Of a DNA stretch of 64,000 nucleotides, positions 52,999 through 61,100 are shown piece after piece. The translations under genes and the position numbers were made by a program. The first letter of the stretch is position 1. Each line of letters starts with the position of its first letter. The notes under the pieces were generated by a model. The model was not told where the DNA came from and did no database searches. It worked only from the letters and a program-made list of their open reading frames with translations. Source of the DNA: MED-G105 sp965263305 (GTDB taxonomy: Bacteria; Pseudomonadota; Alphaproteobacteria; Caulobacterales; Parvularculaceae); NCBI GenBank assembly GCA_965263305.1, contig OZ253666.1, forward strand, positions 3,286,001 through 3,350,000, in the 5' to 3' direction.

Positions 52999-53397
52999 TC
53001 ATTTATCCTTGTTTTCGAGCTTTTCGGCTTCTTTTGCTGCGGCCCGCTCTCTTTCTTTGCGGGCTTTAAATTCACGCCACGCCTGTTCTTTCTCCGCCTC
53101 GCGCTGAGCGGCGGAGATGGACCCAGTCTGTGACAGCGGCTCATCGCTTACTTTTTCGCCCGTCGCGTAGCATTGGGTTTCCGCGTCTAAGCACCGCGCG
53201 TCGCAGGCGCTGCGGGAAAGGGCGTCAGGGGCGCTGAGGCAGTCGGTTCGGCACTGATTAAAGCCGCCGCGACATCGGTCTTGCGCGTATCCAAAGGGCG
53301 CGCCTGTGACGAGGGGGACGTTGACCTGATAATTGGTGCAGCTGGCGGTGCAAAGGGCGAGAAAAACACTCACCAACAAGGAACATCGTGATTTCAT
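52999..53397 (-). CDS. Cysteine-rich lipoprotein of unknown function
   Basis: 132 residues. The signal peptide ends in LALCTASC with the lipid Cys at residue 20. The mature N-terminal half has six more Cys, in CRGGFNQCRTDCL, and ACDARCLDAETQCY, spaced like disulfide pairs. The C-terminal third is a long charged helix (REAEKEQAWREFKARKERER) probably reaching into the periplasm. It ends 65 bases from the convergent gcvPB. No family recognised. Confidence 0.75.
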   Translation of the reverse strand: MKSRCSLLVSVFLALCTASCTNYQVNVPLVTGAPFGYAQDRCRGGFNQCRTDCLSAPDALSRSACDARCLDAETQCYATGEKVSDEPLSQTGSISAAQREAEKEQAWREFKARKERERAAAKEAEKLENKDK

Positions 53398-53579
53398 GGT
53401 ACTCTAGCCCTTACTGAATGGATGGCTGCGGCATCAGTCATTCTGTAACATGGCCGCTATGAAATTGTGAGGCATCGCCGAAAGTTATGCCGGTTTCGTG
53501 AGTGAAAAATCATGGAATTGTTGCTTGCACCATTGCGAAGAGCGCGCATAATCCGGCGAATTGCCATCAGGAGGGGCCC

Positions 53580-55088
53580 GTGGACGTATTGGCGAAACTG
53601 ACAATTGAAGGTTTGAGTATACTAACGACGCTATTCGTCTTTGCGGTTGGCCTTGGTGTCTTAGGCGTCATCATTATGTTTCTGGTTGATAGCAACCAGA
53701 CGAAAGACGCGGTTCGTCACAACTATCCGGTGCTTGGACGTTTTCGCTATTTGTTCACCCGTCTAGGCGAATTTTTCCGACAATATTTTTTCGCCCTTGA
53801 CCGCGAGGAGATGCCGTTCAACCGGGCTGAGCGGGAATGGATTTATAAATCCTCCAAGGGTGAAAGTAACACGCAGCCATTCGGCTCCACCCGTAATTTA
53901 ACGCTTGTCGGTACGCCGATATTTGTGAACTGCGCTTTTCCAAAGCTCGATGACGAAGCCAACGATCCTCCCGCGGTGACGTTTGGTCCGCACACGGCGA
54001 ACCCATATCCCTGCCAGTCCATAATCAACATTTCCGCAATGAGTTACGGCGCATTGTCGAAACCTGCGGTGAAAGCTCTTTCACGGGGCGCTCAACTCGC
54101 TAAATGTTACATGAACACCGGCGAGGGCGGCTTGTCCCCATACCATTTGGAAGGTGGCGGCGACGTTATTTTTCAAATCGGCACCGCTAAGTATGGCGTG
54201 CGCCGCGATGATGGCGGGCTGGATGACGAAAAACTGAAAGCGATCGCCAGCAAGCCCGAAGTAAAAATGATCGAATTAAAACTCGCTCAGGGGGCAAAGC
54301 CAGGCAAAGGCGGTATCTTGCCAGCGGAGAAAGTGACAAAAGAAGTCTCGAAGATTCGCGGCATCCCCATCGGTAAGCCGTCGATCTCACCCAATCGTCA
54401 TCCGGAAATCGATAGCGTTGATGACTTACTCGATATGATTAATCACATTCGGACCGTGTCGGGGTTGCCGACGGGGTTCAAAACGGTGATTGGCGCATAC
54501 GGATGGATCGATGAGTTTTGCGATGCGATCGAACGGCGCGGTTTGGATGCAGCGCCAGACTTTATCACGATTGACGGCGGCGATGGGGGCACGGGCGCTG
54601 CGCCGATGTCTTTAATGGACAATGTCGGCCTGCCGTTGAAAAACGCGTTGCCATTATTAGCCGATATTTTAGAGCGTCGCGGTATGCGAGATCGTATTCG
54701 CATTATTGCATCGGGCAAACTCGTCACTCCGGCGGAGGTCGCTTGGGCCTATTGCGCCGGGGCCGATGTCGTCAATACGGCGAGGGGGTTTATGTTCTCC
54801 GTGGGCTGTATTCAGGCGCTGCGGTGTCACACGAATAACTGTCCGACGGGCGTCACGACCCATAAGAAGCACCTACAAGCGGGGCTCGATCCCAAACGAA
54901 AAGCGCCTCAAGTCGCGCGCTATGTGGAGAAGATGCGCAAAGATGTCGCCATGATCGCCCACTCATGCGGCGCGCCCCATGCGCGCGCCCTTAGGCGCCA
55001 CCATGTGCGCATTGTTCAGGCCGACGGCGCATCGGTGCCGCTCGATATCCTCTGCAACCACATGGCGACGATGCAAGGGTATAAGTAG
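53580..55088 (+). CDS. FMN-binding glutamate synthase family protein (GltB-like domain)
   Basis: 502 residues. One transmembrane segment (about 12-34) is followed by a glutamate-synthase-like TIM barrel: PYPCQSIINISAMSYGALSK, TGEGGLSPYHLEGGGD, KLAQGAKPGKGGILPAEKV, TIDGGDGGTGAAP and the cluster-type CHTNNCPTGVTT. It lacks the glutaminase and C-terminal domains of true GOGAT, so it is not a complete glutamate synthase; an N-methylglutamate-type or unknown FMN reaction is possible. GTG 53580 has AGGAGG six bases upstream, better than the ATG 53502 of the long frame. Confidence 0.87.
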   Translation: MDVLAKLTIEGLSILTTLFVFAVGLGVLGVIIMFLVDSNQTKDAVRHNYPVLGRFRYLFTRLGEFFRQYFFALDREEMPFNRAEREWIYKSSKGESNTQPFGSTRNLTLVGTPIFVNCAFPKLDDEANDPPAVTFGPHTANPYPCQSIINISAMSYGALSKPAVKALSRGAQLAKCYMNTGEGGLSPYHLEGGGDVIFQIGTAKYGVRRDDGGLDDEKLKAIASKPEVKMIELKLAQGAKPGKGGILPAEKVTKEVSKIRGIPIGKPSISPNRHPEIDSVDDLLDMINHIRTVSGLPTGFKTVIGAYGWIDEFCDAIERRGLDAAPDFITIDGGDGGTGAAPMSLMDNVGLPLKNALPLLADILERRGMRDRIRIIASGKLVTPAEVAWAYCAGADVVNTARGFMFSVGCIQALRCHTNNCPTGVTTHKKHLQAGLDPKRKAPQVARYVEKMRKDVAMIAHSCGAPHARALRRHHVRIVQADGASVPLDILCNHMATMQGYK

Positions 55089-55144
55089 GATCGCGAATAG
55101 GGAGCCGCCAGGCGGGCGTGCGTTTTGTTCTGGATAGAAATTAA

Positions 55145-55167
55145 CGCGAGCCTAGCTCGCGCGTTTT
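55145..55167. terminator. Compact hairpin terminator between two convergent genes
   Basis: CGCGAGC, loop CTA, GCTCGCG, then CGTTTTCT on the plus strand and TTAATTTCT on the other. It can end the glutamate-synthase-family gene and the minus-strand CobT gene. The loop CTA (55152-55154) is itself the cobT stop codon read from the other strand. Confidence 0.7.
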
Positions 55168-57026
55168 CTCTGTTGCCCGCGGCTTGCTTGTCGCTTTACC
55201 TGCTTCGGCTCCTCATCAAAGAGTTCGGCGAGTTTATCCACCATCGCGCCGCCGAGTTGATCGACATCAAAAATCGTCAGGGCCCGGCGGTACCAACGGG
55301 TCACATCATGGCCAATCCCGATGGCGAGCAACTCCACGGGCGAACGGTTTTCGATAAACGCAATGGTCTCGCGCAAATGACGGTCGAGATAGGCGCCGCC
55401 ATTGGCCGACGAGGTGGTGTCATCTACAGGCGCGCCGTCAGAGATAACCATCAAAATACGCCGCGCTTCGGGACGGCAGACAAGACGGTTATGGGCCCAA
55501 AGGAGCGCCTCTCCGTCAATGTTCTCTTTCAAGAGACCCTCTTTCATCATGAGCCCCAACGCGGTGCGCGAGCGTCGCCATGGCGCATCGGCGGGTTTGT
55601 AAATCACGTGGCGCAGATCGTTTAGGCGGCCCGGGTTAGACGGCCTTCCAGCCTCCACCCATTTGTCCCTTGATCGCCCGCCCTTCCAGGCGCGTGTTGT
55701 GAAGCCCAAAATCTCAACCTTCACGCTGCACCGCTCCAAGGTGCGCGCGAGGATATCGGCGCAGATCGCCGCGATGGAGATGGGCCGGCCCCGCATAGAG
55801 CCCGAATTATCAATCAGTAAGGTAACAACCGTATCGCGGAAATCCTGATCGCGCTCGCGCTTAAAGGAAAGGGGCTGCATGGGATCGGTCACAACCCGCG
55901 AAAGACGGGCCGCGTCCAGAACTCCTTCATCGAGGTCGAATTCCCAGGATCGGTTTTGCTGGGCGAGCAATTTGCGTTGTAATTTGTTCGCAAGTCGGGA
56001 GACGACGCTATGGAGATTTTCTAGCTGGCGATCGAGAGACCGGCGCAGCCGCGCCAGTTCTTCGGCGTCGCAAAGTTCGGAAGCGTCAGCGATTTCGTCA
56101 AACTCGGTCGTGTACGGCTTATATCGCTCGCCGGTATCGCCTTCAAACCGCATCTGCATGGAGGAGATTTTTGCGTTCTCCGCCGCGCCGTCTGGATCGT
56201 CATCCTCAGCATCGGTTAGATCATCATCATTCATCTCCGTGTCGGCGTCCGATGTGTCGTTATCGGCCTCGCCGCGATGGTCTTCCGGCATATCGGTTTC
56301 GCCGCCGTCATCCTCATTCTCGGCGGTGTCGTCTTCATTCTCCGGGTTATCTTCGGACTCTGTTTGCTCTTCGCTGGGGCCTTCGCCGTCGTCATCTTCG
56401 AGATCGAGGTCCCGAAGGACTTCCCGCGCCAGCTGAGCAAACGCCGCCTGATCGTCGAGATCATGGGCCGCGGCGAGGGCGTCGAGGGAGGCGCCGGCCA
56501 ATTCCTCAACATCGGGCGCGCAGGCGTCCATCATGCGCCGGACGCTTTCCGGGTGGTCACGGTTTGTTAGGCGTTGACGCAGAAGGAGCGCGGCGATCTC
56601 CGCCAGCGGGGGCGCCGCTTTTGGGTCGAGTTGGGTGTAGCCTTTCTCAGAAAGCCGTTTGCCAAGGGCCGCTTCAAGATTGTCGCCAACGCCTTTGAGC
56701 GCGCGAGCGCCAATGGCCTCGATCCGGGCTTGCTCAAGGGCTGAAAATACAGCGCGCGCCTCTGGCCCCTTTGGGGCGTTCGCCCGGTGGGCGGCGGCGT
56801 CATGATGGGCGAGCCAAAGGGCGGCGCCATCGGATTCCCCACGGGCGACGAGGGCCGATTCGCGATCGAGGATGCGCGGGGGCAGGGGAATCTTGGCGTT
56901 GTTCCCCTGGACGACGACATGGTCGCCGCCAAAACCGACCTCTACGTTAGGTTGCGCAGAAATCGCGCGGGTCGCCTGTAAGAGGGCGCGTTTAAAGGAT
57001 TCTCGGGCTTTTTCACTTGGCGTCAT
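55152..57026 (-). CDS. cobT: Cobaltochelatase subunit CobT-like protein
   Basis: 624 residues. The N-terminus is MTPSEKARESFKRALLQAT, matching CobT. A long acidic Glu/Asp-rich linker (about residues 205-300) separates it from the C-terminal von Willebrand A domain with the metal site VVTLLIDNSGSMRGRPISIA and the later NRLVCRPEARRILMVISDG. CobT works with the AAA+ CobS and CobN to insert cobalt in aerobic cobalamin synthesis. Neither cobS nor any cobalamin gene is in view, and the upstream neighbour is divergent. ATG 57026 has a weak ribosome site; the frame stays open to 57236. Confidence 0.87.
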   Translation of the reverse strand: MTPSEKARESFKRALLQATRAISAQPNVEVGFGGDHVVVQGNNAKIPLPPRILDRESALVARGESDGAALWLAHHDAAAHRANAPKGPEARAVFSALEQARIEAIGARALKGVGDNLEAALGKRLSEKGYTQLDPKAAPPLAEIAALLLRQRLTNRDHPESVRRMMDACAPDVEELAGASLDALAAAHDLDDQAAFAQLAREVLRDLDLEDDDGEGPSEEQTESEDNPENEDDTAENEDDGGETDMPEDHRGEADNDTSDADTEMNDDDLTDAEDDDPDGAAENAKISSMQMRFEGDTGERYKPYTTEFDEIADASELCDAEELARLRRSLDRQLENLHSVVSRLANKLQRKLLAQQNRSWEFDLDEGVLDAARLSRVVTDPMQPLSFKRERDQDFRDTVVTLLIDNSGSMRGRPISIAAICADILARTLERCSVKVEILGFTTRAWKGGRSRDKWVEAGRPSNPGRLNDLRHVIYKPADAPWRRSRTALGLMMKEGLLKENIDGEALLWAHNRLVCRPEARRILMVISDGAPVDDTTSSANGGAYLDRHLRETIAFIENRSPVELLAIGIGHDVTRWYRRALTIFDVDQLGGAMVDKLAELFDEEPKQVKRQASRGQQRKRAS

Positions 57027-57234
57027 ACCTATGGTGTCGCTGATTACATGGCGCTTGCCAAGAGCGACGATCAGGCGCGTTTGGCGGTGACGAACAGGGC
57101 GATTAATTGAGCGCTGCTTATCGGCTAAGCGCCGGTTTTTGCGCGATGAACCGTTTGCCGGCCACCTTGTCGCGCAACGCCGCTCCCACCACATCCAAGA
57201 GCGCATTTTGACACGAGCATCGTTGGGGCGAACC

Positions 57235-57732
57235 ATGGCGCATTATCACCACCATTATTATCACGGTCGCGACGGAAAGGCGCGTCGCGTCTCCATGGGG
57301 GAGGCGGCATCGTCCCCGATTTCCGTTGTGTTGAATATTCTTTGGCTCGTGACGGGGGGCGTCTTCGCGGCTTTGGGGTGGCTGTTTGCGGCTTTTTTAA
57401 TGGCGATCACCATTATCGGGCTGCCATGGGCGCGCGCCGCGTTCGACAACGCCCGCTATCATTGTTGGCCCTTCGGTATGAAATTGGTCGATCGCGATAT
57501 CGTCCACGGTCCCGGCGCTCGGCCCGGCCCGTTGGCGTTTATTGGCAATATCATCTGGTTCGTGCTCGCCGGCTGGTGGCTCGCCATTGGGCATCTCTTC
57601 GCCGCCATCGCCCTCGGCATCACCATCATCGGGCTGCCCTTTGCATGGGCGCATCTTAAGCTTGCCGGTTATGCGCTATGGCCCCTGGGGCGACGCCTAG
57701 TCGATGCGGATTATGGCCGCGCTGTATACTGA
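57235..57732 (+). CDS. YccF-family inner membrane protein
   Basis: 165 residues. A His/Tyr-rich start (AHYHHHYYHGRDGKARR) precedes two repeats of the YccF domain, each with two helices ending in ITIIGLPWARAAFDNARY and ITIIGLPFAWAHLKLAGY followed by the WPFG/WPLG motif. YccF function is unknown. ATG 57235 is taken at the natural N-terminus. The His run may bind metal (inference). Confidence 0.85.
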   Translation: MAHYHHHYYHGRDGKARRVSMGEAASSPISVVLNILWLVTGGVFAALGWLFAAFLMAITIIGLPWARAAFDNARYHCWPFGMKLVDRDIVHGPGARPGPLAFIGNIIWFVLAGWWLAIGHLFAAIALGITIIGLPFAWAHLKLAGYALWPLGRRLVDADYGRAVY

Positions 57733-57808
57733 TAGAGTTGGAAATGCCCGATTGGTAATACATTTGGTGCGAACCGCCGGAGATCAGCGATGTTATGACA
57801 AAGAAAAC

Positions 57809-59488
57809 TTAGGCCGATTTTTTAAGCCGCGCGGCGCAAACTTCTGCGGCGACTTCTTGGATCAAGTAGCGCATATCGCTGACTTTCCCGGCGTAAATAA
57901 ATCCGTCAAACGTTTTTAGAGGCACCGTGGGCGGCTTTACCTCTTCATACCAACGTAGCTGCGCCTGGAGTGCTTCGGAATAATCCGCCGGATCAGCGCG
58001 CTTTGCGATTTTGCGGGAAATTCTCGTCGGGTTTCGAGCTTCTGCGAGCAGGATTGAAAACGCCTCCTCGTGGCGGCCATGTGCGGATGCCATTAGAATT
58101 TTGTCATAAAGGTCAAAATAGACATTCGGTTGTTCGACCGCCATTCGCATCCGTATACGAACGCCGTCCGATAGCCGGTTTCTGAGGCGATCAACATCCA
58201 TGATGGCGATTGCACATCCGTTGCATCCTAAGCTTAGGACGAGAGCCAGTTCGACGGCGTCGTCGCTCATATCGCCAAGAAGAATGTCACCCTCGACGCG
58301 GCCGATATCAAGGGCGTCCTGTTTGAAGATCTCCGATTGGATTTGCGGTCTTTGCAGGAGTTGTTTGTAATGCGATGACATCAATTCGAATTCACTCACG
58401 CCCTCCAAATGAGGTTCAGCGACAATGAGGATGGCAAAAACTGTTGCAAACAAACTTGCGAACCCTAATGCACCAGTAAGAATGGAGACCGATGAGTGAA
58501 TTGCTATTCCAGGTATCAGCAAAAGAGCGATGAGAGCCTGGAGCGCCATCACGCCGACCATCATACAGCAAAGATGGCACCAGTCTTTCAAGATGACGCC
58601 CTGATAATAAATCGAGGCAAGGCCCGTGACGATTGCGATTGCGCTTGTGACCATGACACAGGCGTGCAGGCCGGGGATACTAGCGCCAATTCCAACTGCG
58701 AGTGTCATGACAACAAAATAGCCGAGTGTGGCGAGCGGCAGCCCGATCCAAGGCACGATTTTTGACAATGGTGATGAAAGTGCGCTCCCGCAACCTGATT
58801 GCGATAGGGCCTCGGCATTGCAAACATCGGGCATTAGTCCAGAATTTCTTCCATAAGTTAGGGTAACTAACGCTACGCCGAGGGCAATACCGACAATACT
58901 GAGTAGGAAATGTGCTGTAAGGCCCATCGCAGTTAGCCCTGGCGCGATTAGCCAGAACCCGGTAGCAGCGAAAACCGACGCAGCAGCTAAAAACGCAATA
59001 ATAGTCCGTTTTCGCCATATTTGGGAGCGGTCTTTTTGTAATGCGTTTGTGAAAGCTGGATGAAACGGTGTCTCTGGCGGTGTGACTTTAACGAAGATCT
59101 CACAACTATAACCGTCGATTTTTTCGACAGATTCCCAATGCAAGCCGTGTTCATCCTCTAAAAGGATTTCACCGTCGCGGGTTTCCCGGATCATCGCCAA
59201 GGGTTCTAATCGCCCATTCGGCACCTTAAAAAAGGCAAGACATGGAACCAGGCTCGATAAGTTGCCGGCATTTGTTCGAAACACTCGCAACTTTATTCCG
59301 TGGTCTATGGCCCATTCGTGGAAAGATTCAAAGCCGGGAAAGCGCGGGTGCATGTTGATCGCCGTTTCTAGGCTCTTTGGGGTGAGTTTAACGCCGCCCG
59401 CGCGCAGCGCTTCACTATAAAGTGACGTCAGCAATACATTATGGGTTTTTAAAGCTGCTTTCGCCGAAAGTGTTGTAACGGAAGCCAT
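57809..59488 (-). CDS. C39-like / VKOR / thioredoxin-like fusion membrane protein
   Basis: 559 residues, four parts. Residues about 15-135: degenerate C39 peptidase-like domain with the hallmark MHPRFPGFESFHEWAIDHGI, but no Cys at the N-terminal catalytic position. Residues about 160-355: VKOR domain with five or six helices, loop Cys C223/C233 (DVCNAEALSQSGCGSALSSP) and the quinone-linked active CxxC C304/C307 in LKDWCHLCC. Residues about 385-550: thioredoxin-like domain with C422-NG-C425 (LSLGCNGCAIAIMDVD) and a possible cis-Pro at KPPTVP. So it should pass disulfides from VKOR to a substrate, with the C39-like part likely binding a peptide leader. GTG 59506 is an alternative start. A double-glycine peptide gene lies upstream on the same strand. 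Confidence 0.85.
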   Translation of the reverse strand: MASVTTLSAKAALKTHNVLLTSLYSEALRAGGVKLTPKSLETAINMHPRFPGFESFHEWAIDHGIKLRVFRTNAGNLSSLVPCLAFFKVPNGRLEPLAMIRETRDGEILLEDEHGLHWESVEKIDGYSCEIFVKVTPPETPFHPAFTNALQKDRSQIWRKRTIIAFLAAASVFAATGFWLIAPGLTAMGLTAHFLLSIVGIALGVALVTLTYGRNSGLMPDVCNAEALSQSGCGSALSSPLSKIVPWIGLPLATLGYFVVMTLAVGIGASIPGLHACVMVTSAIAIVTGLASIYYQGVILKDWCHLCCMMVGVMALQALIALLLIPGIAIHSSVSILTGALGFASLFATVFAILIVAEPHLEGVSEFELMSSHYKQLLQRPQIQSEIFKQDALDIGRVEGDILLGDMSDDAVELALVLSLGCNGCAIAIMDVDRLRNRLSDGVRIRMRMAVEQPNVYFDLYDKILMASAHGRHEEAFSILLAEARNPTRISRKIAKRADPADYSEALQAQLRWYEEVKPPTVPLKTFDGFIYAGKVSDMRYLIQEVAAEVCAARLKKSA

Positions 59489-60189
59489 AACCAAGAGTCC
59501 ATTCACTTAAATTCTGCATGCAAACAGGCACGTCGAAAATTCAATTTTTACGCGCCGTTCGCGAGAGTATGTGATTTCTCACATCGTAATTTTTCACGTA
59601 GTGTCGATCACTAGCACCAAAAAAAGGAGCGGCGCTGACCGCTACATTGACAGTTTTCCTACTTCTCAATCGTTTTAAAGCCGCTTTTGTTTGCAAAAAT
59701 TCGGTTTTTGAGCGAAACCAAATTTGCTCAGCCCGGGACGAAAAGGCTTAACATAACCAATGCTGACAAGTGTGTAAATTGAAAATTTAAAAAATTTCGA
59801 GTATTTTAAATTTTTCGGGACTTTAATTGTATTATTAAATTAATGCTAGTACTTCGTCTAAGTTTAATTGCGATAATTAATCTTTATTTACTATGGGGTG
59901 GGCGGCCATGAAATTTCAAGAAAGCTCCTTTCAATTGGCTTTTATGGAGGTTCTGTATACCGAGAGGAAGCGCTATGCTGGCACGTTGAGAAAGAGTGAG
60001 AAGTTTGCTGCAGGCTGAAGAAGCCGGATCCGAAAATCAAGTTACGGAGACTAATTGAACCTCGTCATGTTCGTCTGTAGTAAAAATATTGGAGCTTTTG
60101 CAGAGGGTTCTCTTCTTTTGAGTTTGCACTACTTTTGCACAAAGCGAAGCCACATTACGTAAGAAATCCTTCAATAGTACGAGCTGTTC
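59489..60189. other. AT-rich gene-poor region between the VKOR fusion and the peptide gene
   Basis: About 700 bases with clearly higher A+T than the rest of the window, especially 59770-59890. The promoter of the VKOR fusion gene should lie at its left end. Two tiny overlapping frames on the plus strand (59843-59911, a 22-residue hydrophobic peptide; 59908-60018, a 36-residue basic peptide after GGGGTGG) touch through an ATGA overlap, but neither has further support. No tRNA, repeat or insertion sequence is recognised. Confidence 0.4.
59908..60018 (+). CDS. Possible 36-residue basic micropeptide (doubtful)
   Basis: ATG 59908 to TGA 60018. The product begins MKFQESSFQLAFMEVLYTER and ends in a basic KSEKFAAG tail. 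GGGGTGGGCGG lies just upstream of the ATG. It is preceded by a 22-residue hydrophobic frame (59843-59911) that overlaps its start. Without homologues this remains only a candidate; it may be chance. Confidence 0.15.
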   Translation: MKFQESSFQLAFMEVLYTERKRYAGTLRKSEKFAAG

Positions 60190-60226
60190 AAAAACACGCA
60201 GCCAGGCGAACCTTCGACCTGACTGC
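60190..60226 (-). terminator. Rho-independent terminator after the double-glycine peptide gene
   Basis: Read on the minus strand: GCAGTCAGG, T, CGAA-GG-TTCG, CCTGGCTGC, then GTGTTTTTG. The outer nine pairs (one wobble) plus four inner ones make a very stable stem, and five T follow. It lies about 38 bases downstream of the peptide stop and supports a short, independent transcript. Confidence 0.85.
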
Positions 60227-60264
60227 GCGCCGTAGAAATTAAAGTCTTCTCTACATTGTAATGC

Positions 60265-60441
60265 CTAGCGGCACCAAAATGCTATGCGGCATTGTTGGCG
60301 TGGAATGCAAAGTGCGCACTCGTCTCTAACTGTTGGCTCCCCGTCGTTGATGCCGCCGGAGATCTCAACAATTTCAGTTGCTGATAGCTCAACAATTTGA
60401 TCATTGCCTTGCATAATGTCGGAGGTTTTTGTTTCAATCAT
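60265..60441 (-). CDS. Double-glycine leader, cysteine-rich precursor peptide (bacteriocin/RiPP-like)
   Basis: 58 codons. Residues 1-30 are a leader ending in LSATEIVEISGG, which matches the classic consensus LSxxELxxIxGG for C39-recognised leaders at all key positions; the Gly-Gly are residues 29-30. The 28-residue core has four Cys at 42, 45, 51 and 57 (C-x2-C-x5-C-x5-C) and is Arg-containing, with CALCIPRQQCRIAFWCR at its end, so two disulfides in a hairpin are likely. The start ATG 60441 has GAGGA seven bases upstream on that strand. A strong terminator follows. About 0.8 kb downstream in the same direction is a C39-like/VKOR/thioredoxin fusion that could oxidise it. No exporter is in view. 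The peptide is too short for many gene callers. Confidence 0.82.
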   Translation of the reverse strand: MIETKTSDIMQGNDQIVELSATEIVEISGGINDGEPTVRDECALCIPRQQCRIAFWCR

Positions 60442-61100
60442 TTTATGTCCTCTTTTTTTGAATGTATGCGTAGACCGATTGCTTATGTTACTCTGTACCC
60501 GTGCGACCCAAAGTGTTTTTGGTCTACCAGACTGATCGGCACGGGAACTTCATCGACGAAAAATCGACGGCCGTCAAATAGCAATTTCAAGAAAAAGATA
60601 AAAATATTTTCATCGATTTTTTTGCAAAAAAGACCTGGCAAAGTGATCTGCTGGCATAGCTTGACCGTACTCGGCGTCCACACAACATTCTATTTCCGAA
60701 ACCTGGCAATTAAACTCAGAGAGAATACAACTCATGGCCAAGTCTGTTGCACGCTGCGTCCTATCGGTTGCTGAGGCGAGTAATCGGGGGCGGTCGACGA
60801 GAGTACTTTTTAACGCGCAATACAATGATTGCTAAAGATGATCGTCAGTATCTGGCAGGGCGCAAGATTCGCCGCTTCCTGACCATGGTCTCACGCATTC
60901 CTTCTGCGCCGGATTAAGGTCTCCAAACCACCGCAGAATCTGCATGCGCTTTCGCCAAAATAGTTAAAAGATCCACCCGCTTGCGGTCATTTGATCACGT
61001 TCCGTCGTGTTCGTGATCCGCGTCACGGATTTAGTGCAGTTTAAGGCTAGCATAGGCCGCCGAATGCTTGGTATTAAACCGCTTGGCGAGAGTTAGCCCC
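60442..61100. other. Mostly non-coding region between the peptide gene and the TIR gene
   Basis: About 660 bases. The left half is AT-rich and should hold the promoter of the peptide gene on the minus strand (GTAGACC at 60470-60476 and GGTCTAC at 60521-60527 are inverted copies). The minus-strand frames of 66 and 71 codons here lack good starts. A 30-codon plus frame (60825-60917) is noted separately. On the right, GATCACG (60993-60999) and CGTGATC (61012-61018) form an inverted repeat about 85-100 bases before the TIR gene and may be an operator. Confidence 0.4.
60825..60917 (+). CDS. Possible 30-residue basic micropeptide or coding remnant
   Basis: ATG 60825 to TAA 60917 encodes a short amphipathic basic stretch (MIAKDDRQYLAGRKIRRFLT, then PSAPD). 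Its base composition is like that of the ordinary genes and unlike the flanking AT-rich DNA, which may mean a remnant of a former gene. No ribosome site is seen. Doubtful. Confidence 0.18.
   Translation: MIAKDDRQYLAGRKIRRFLTMVSRIPSAPD

Noticed and set aside
55879..56698. Ser- or Arg-rich open frames opposite the acidic part of CobT
   Set aside because: They are the antisense of a Glu/Asp-rich repeat, which gives long stop-free Ser/Arg frames by composition alone.
60397..60774. A 125-codon plus-strand frame with many Cys and Phe
   Set aside because: It starts inside the leader region of the opposite-strand peptide gene, has no ribosome site and shows no protein-like motifs; most of it is AT-rich.
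60483..60825. Two minus-strand frames (66 and 71 codons) upstream of the double-glycine peptide gene
   Set aside because: One starts at GTG without a ribosome site and they overlap each other in different frames. They could be a decayed gene but nothing recognisable remains.
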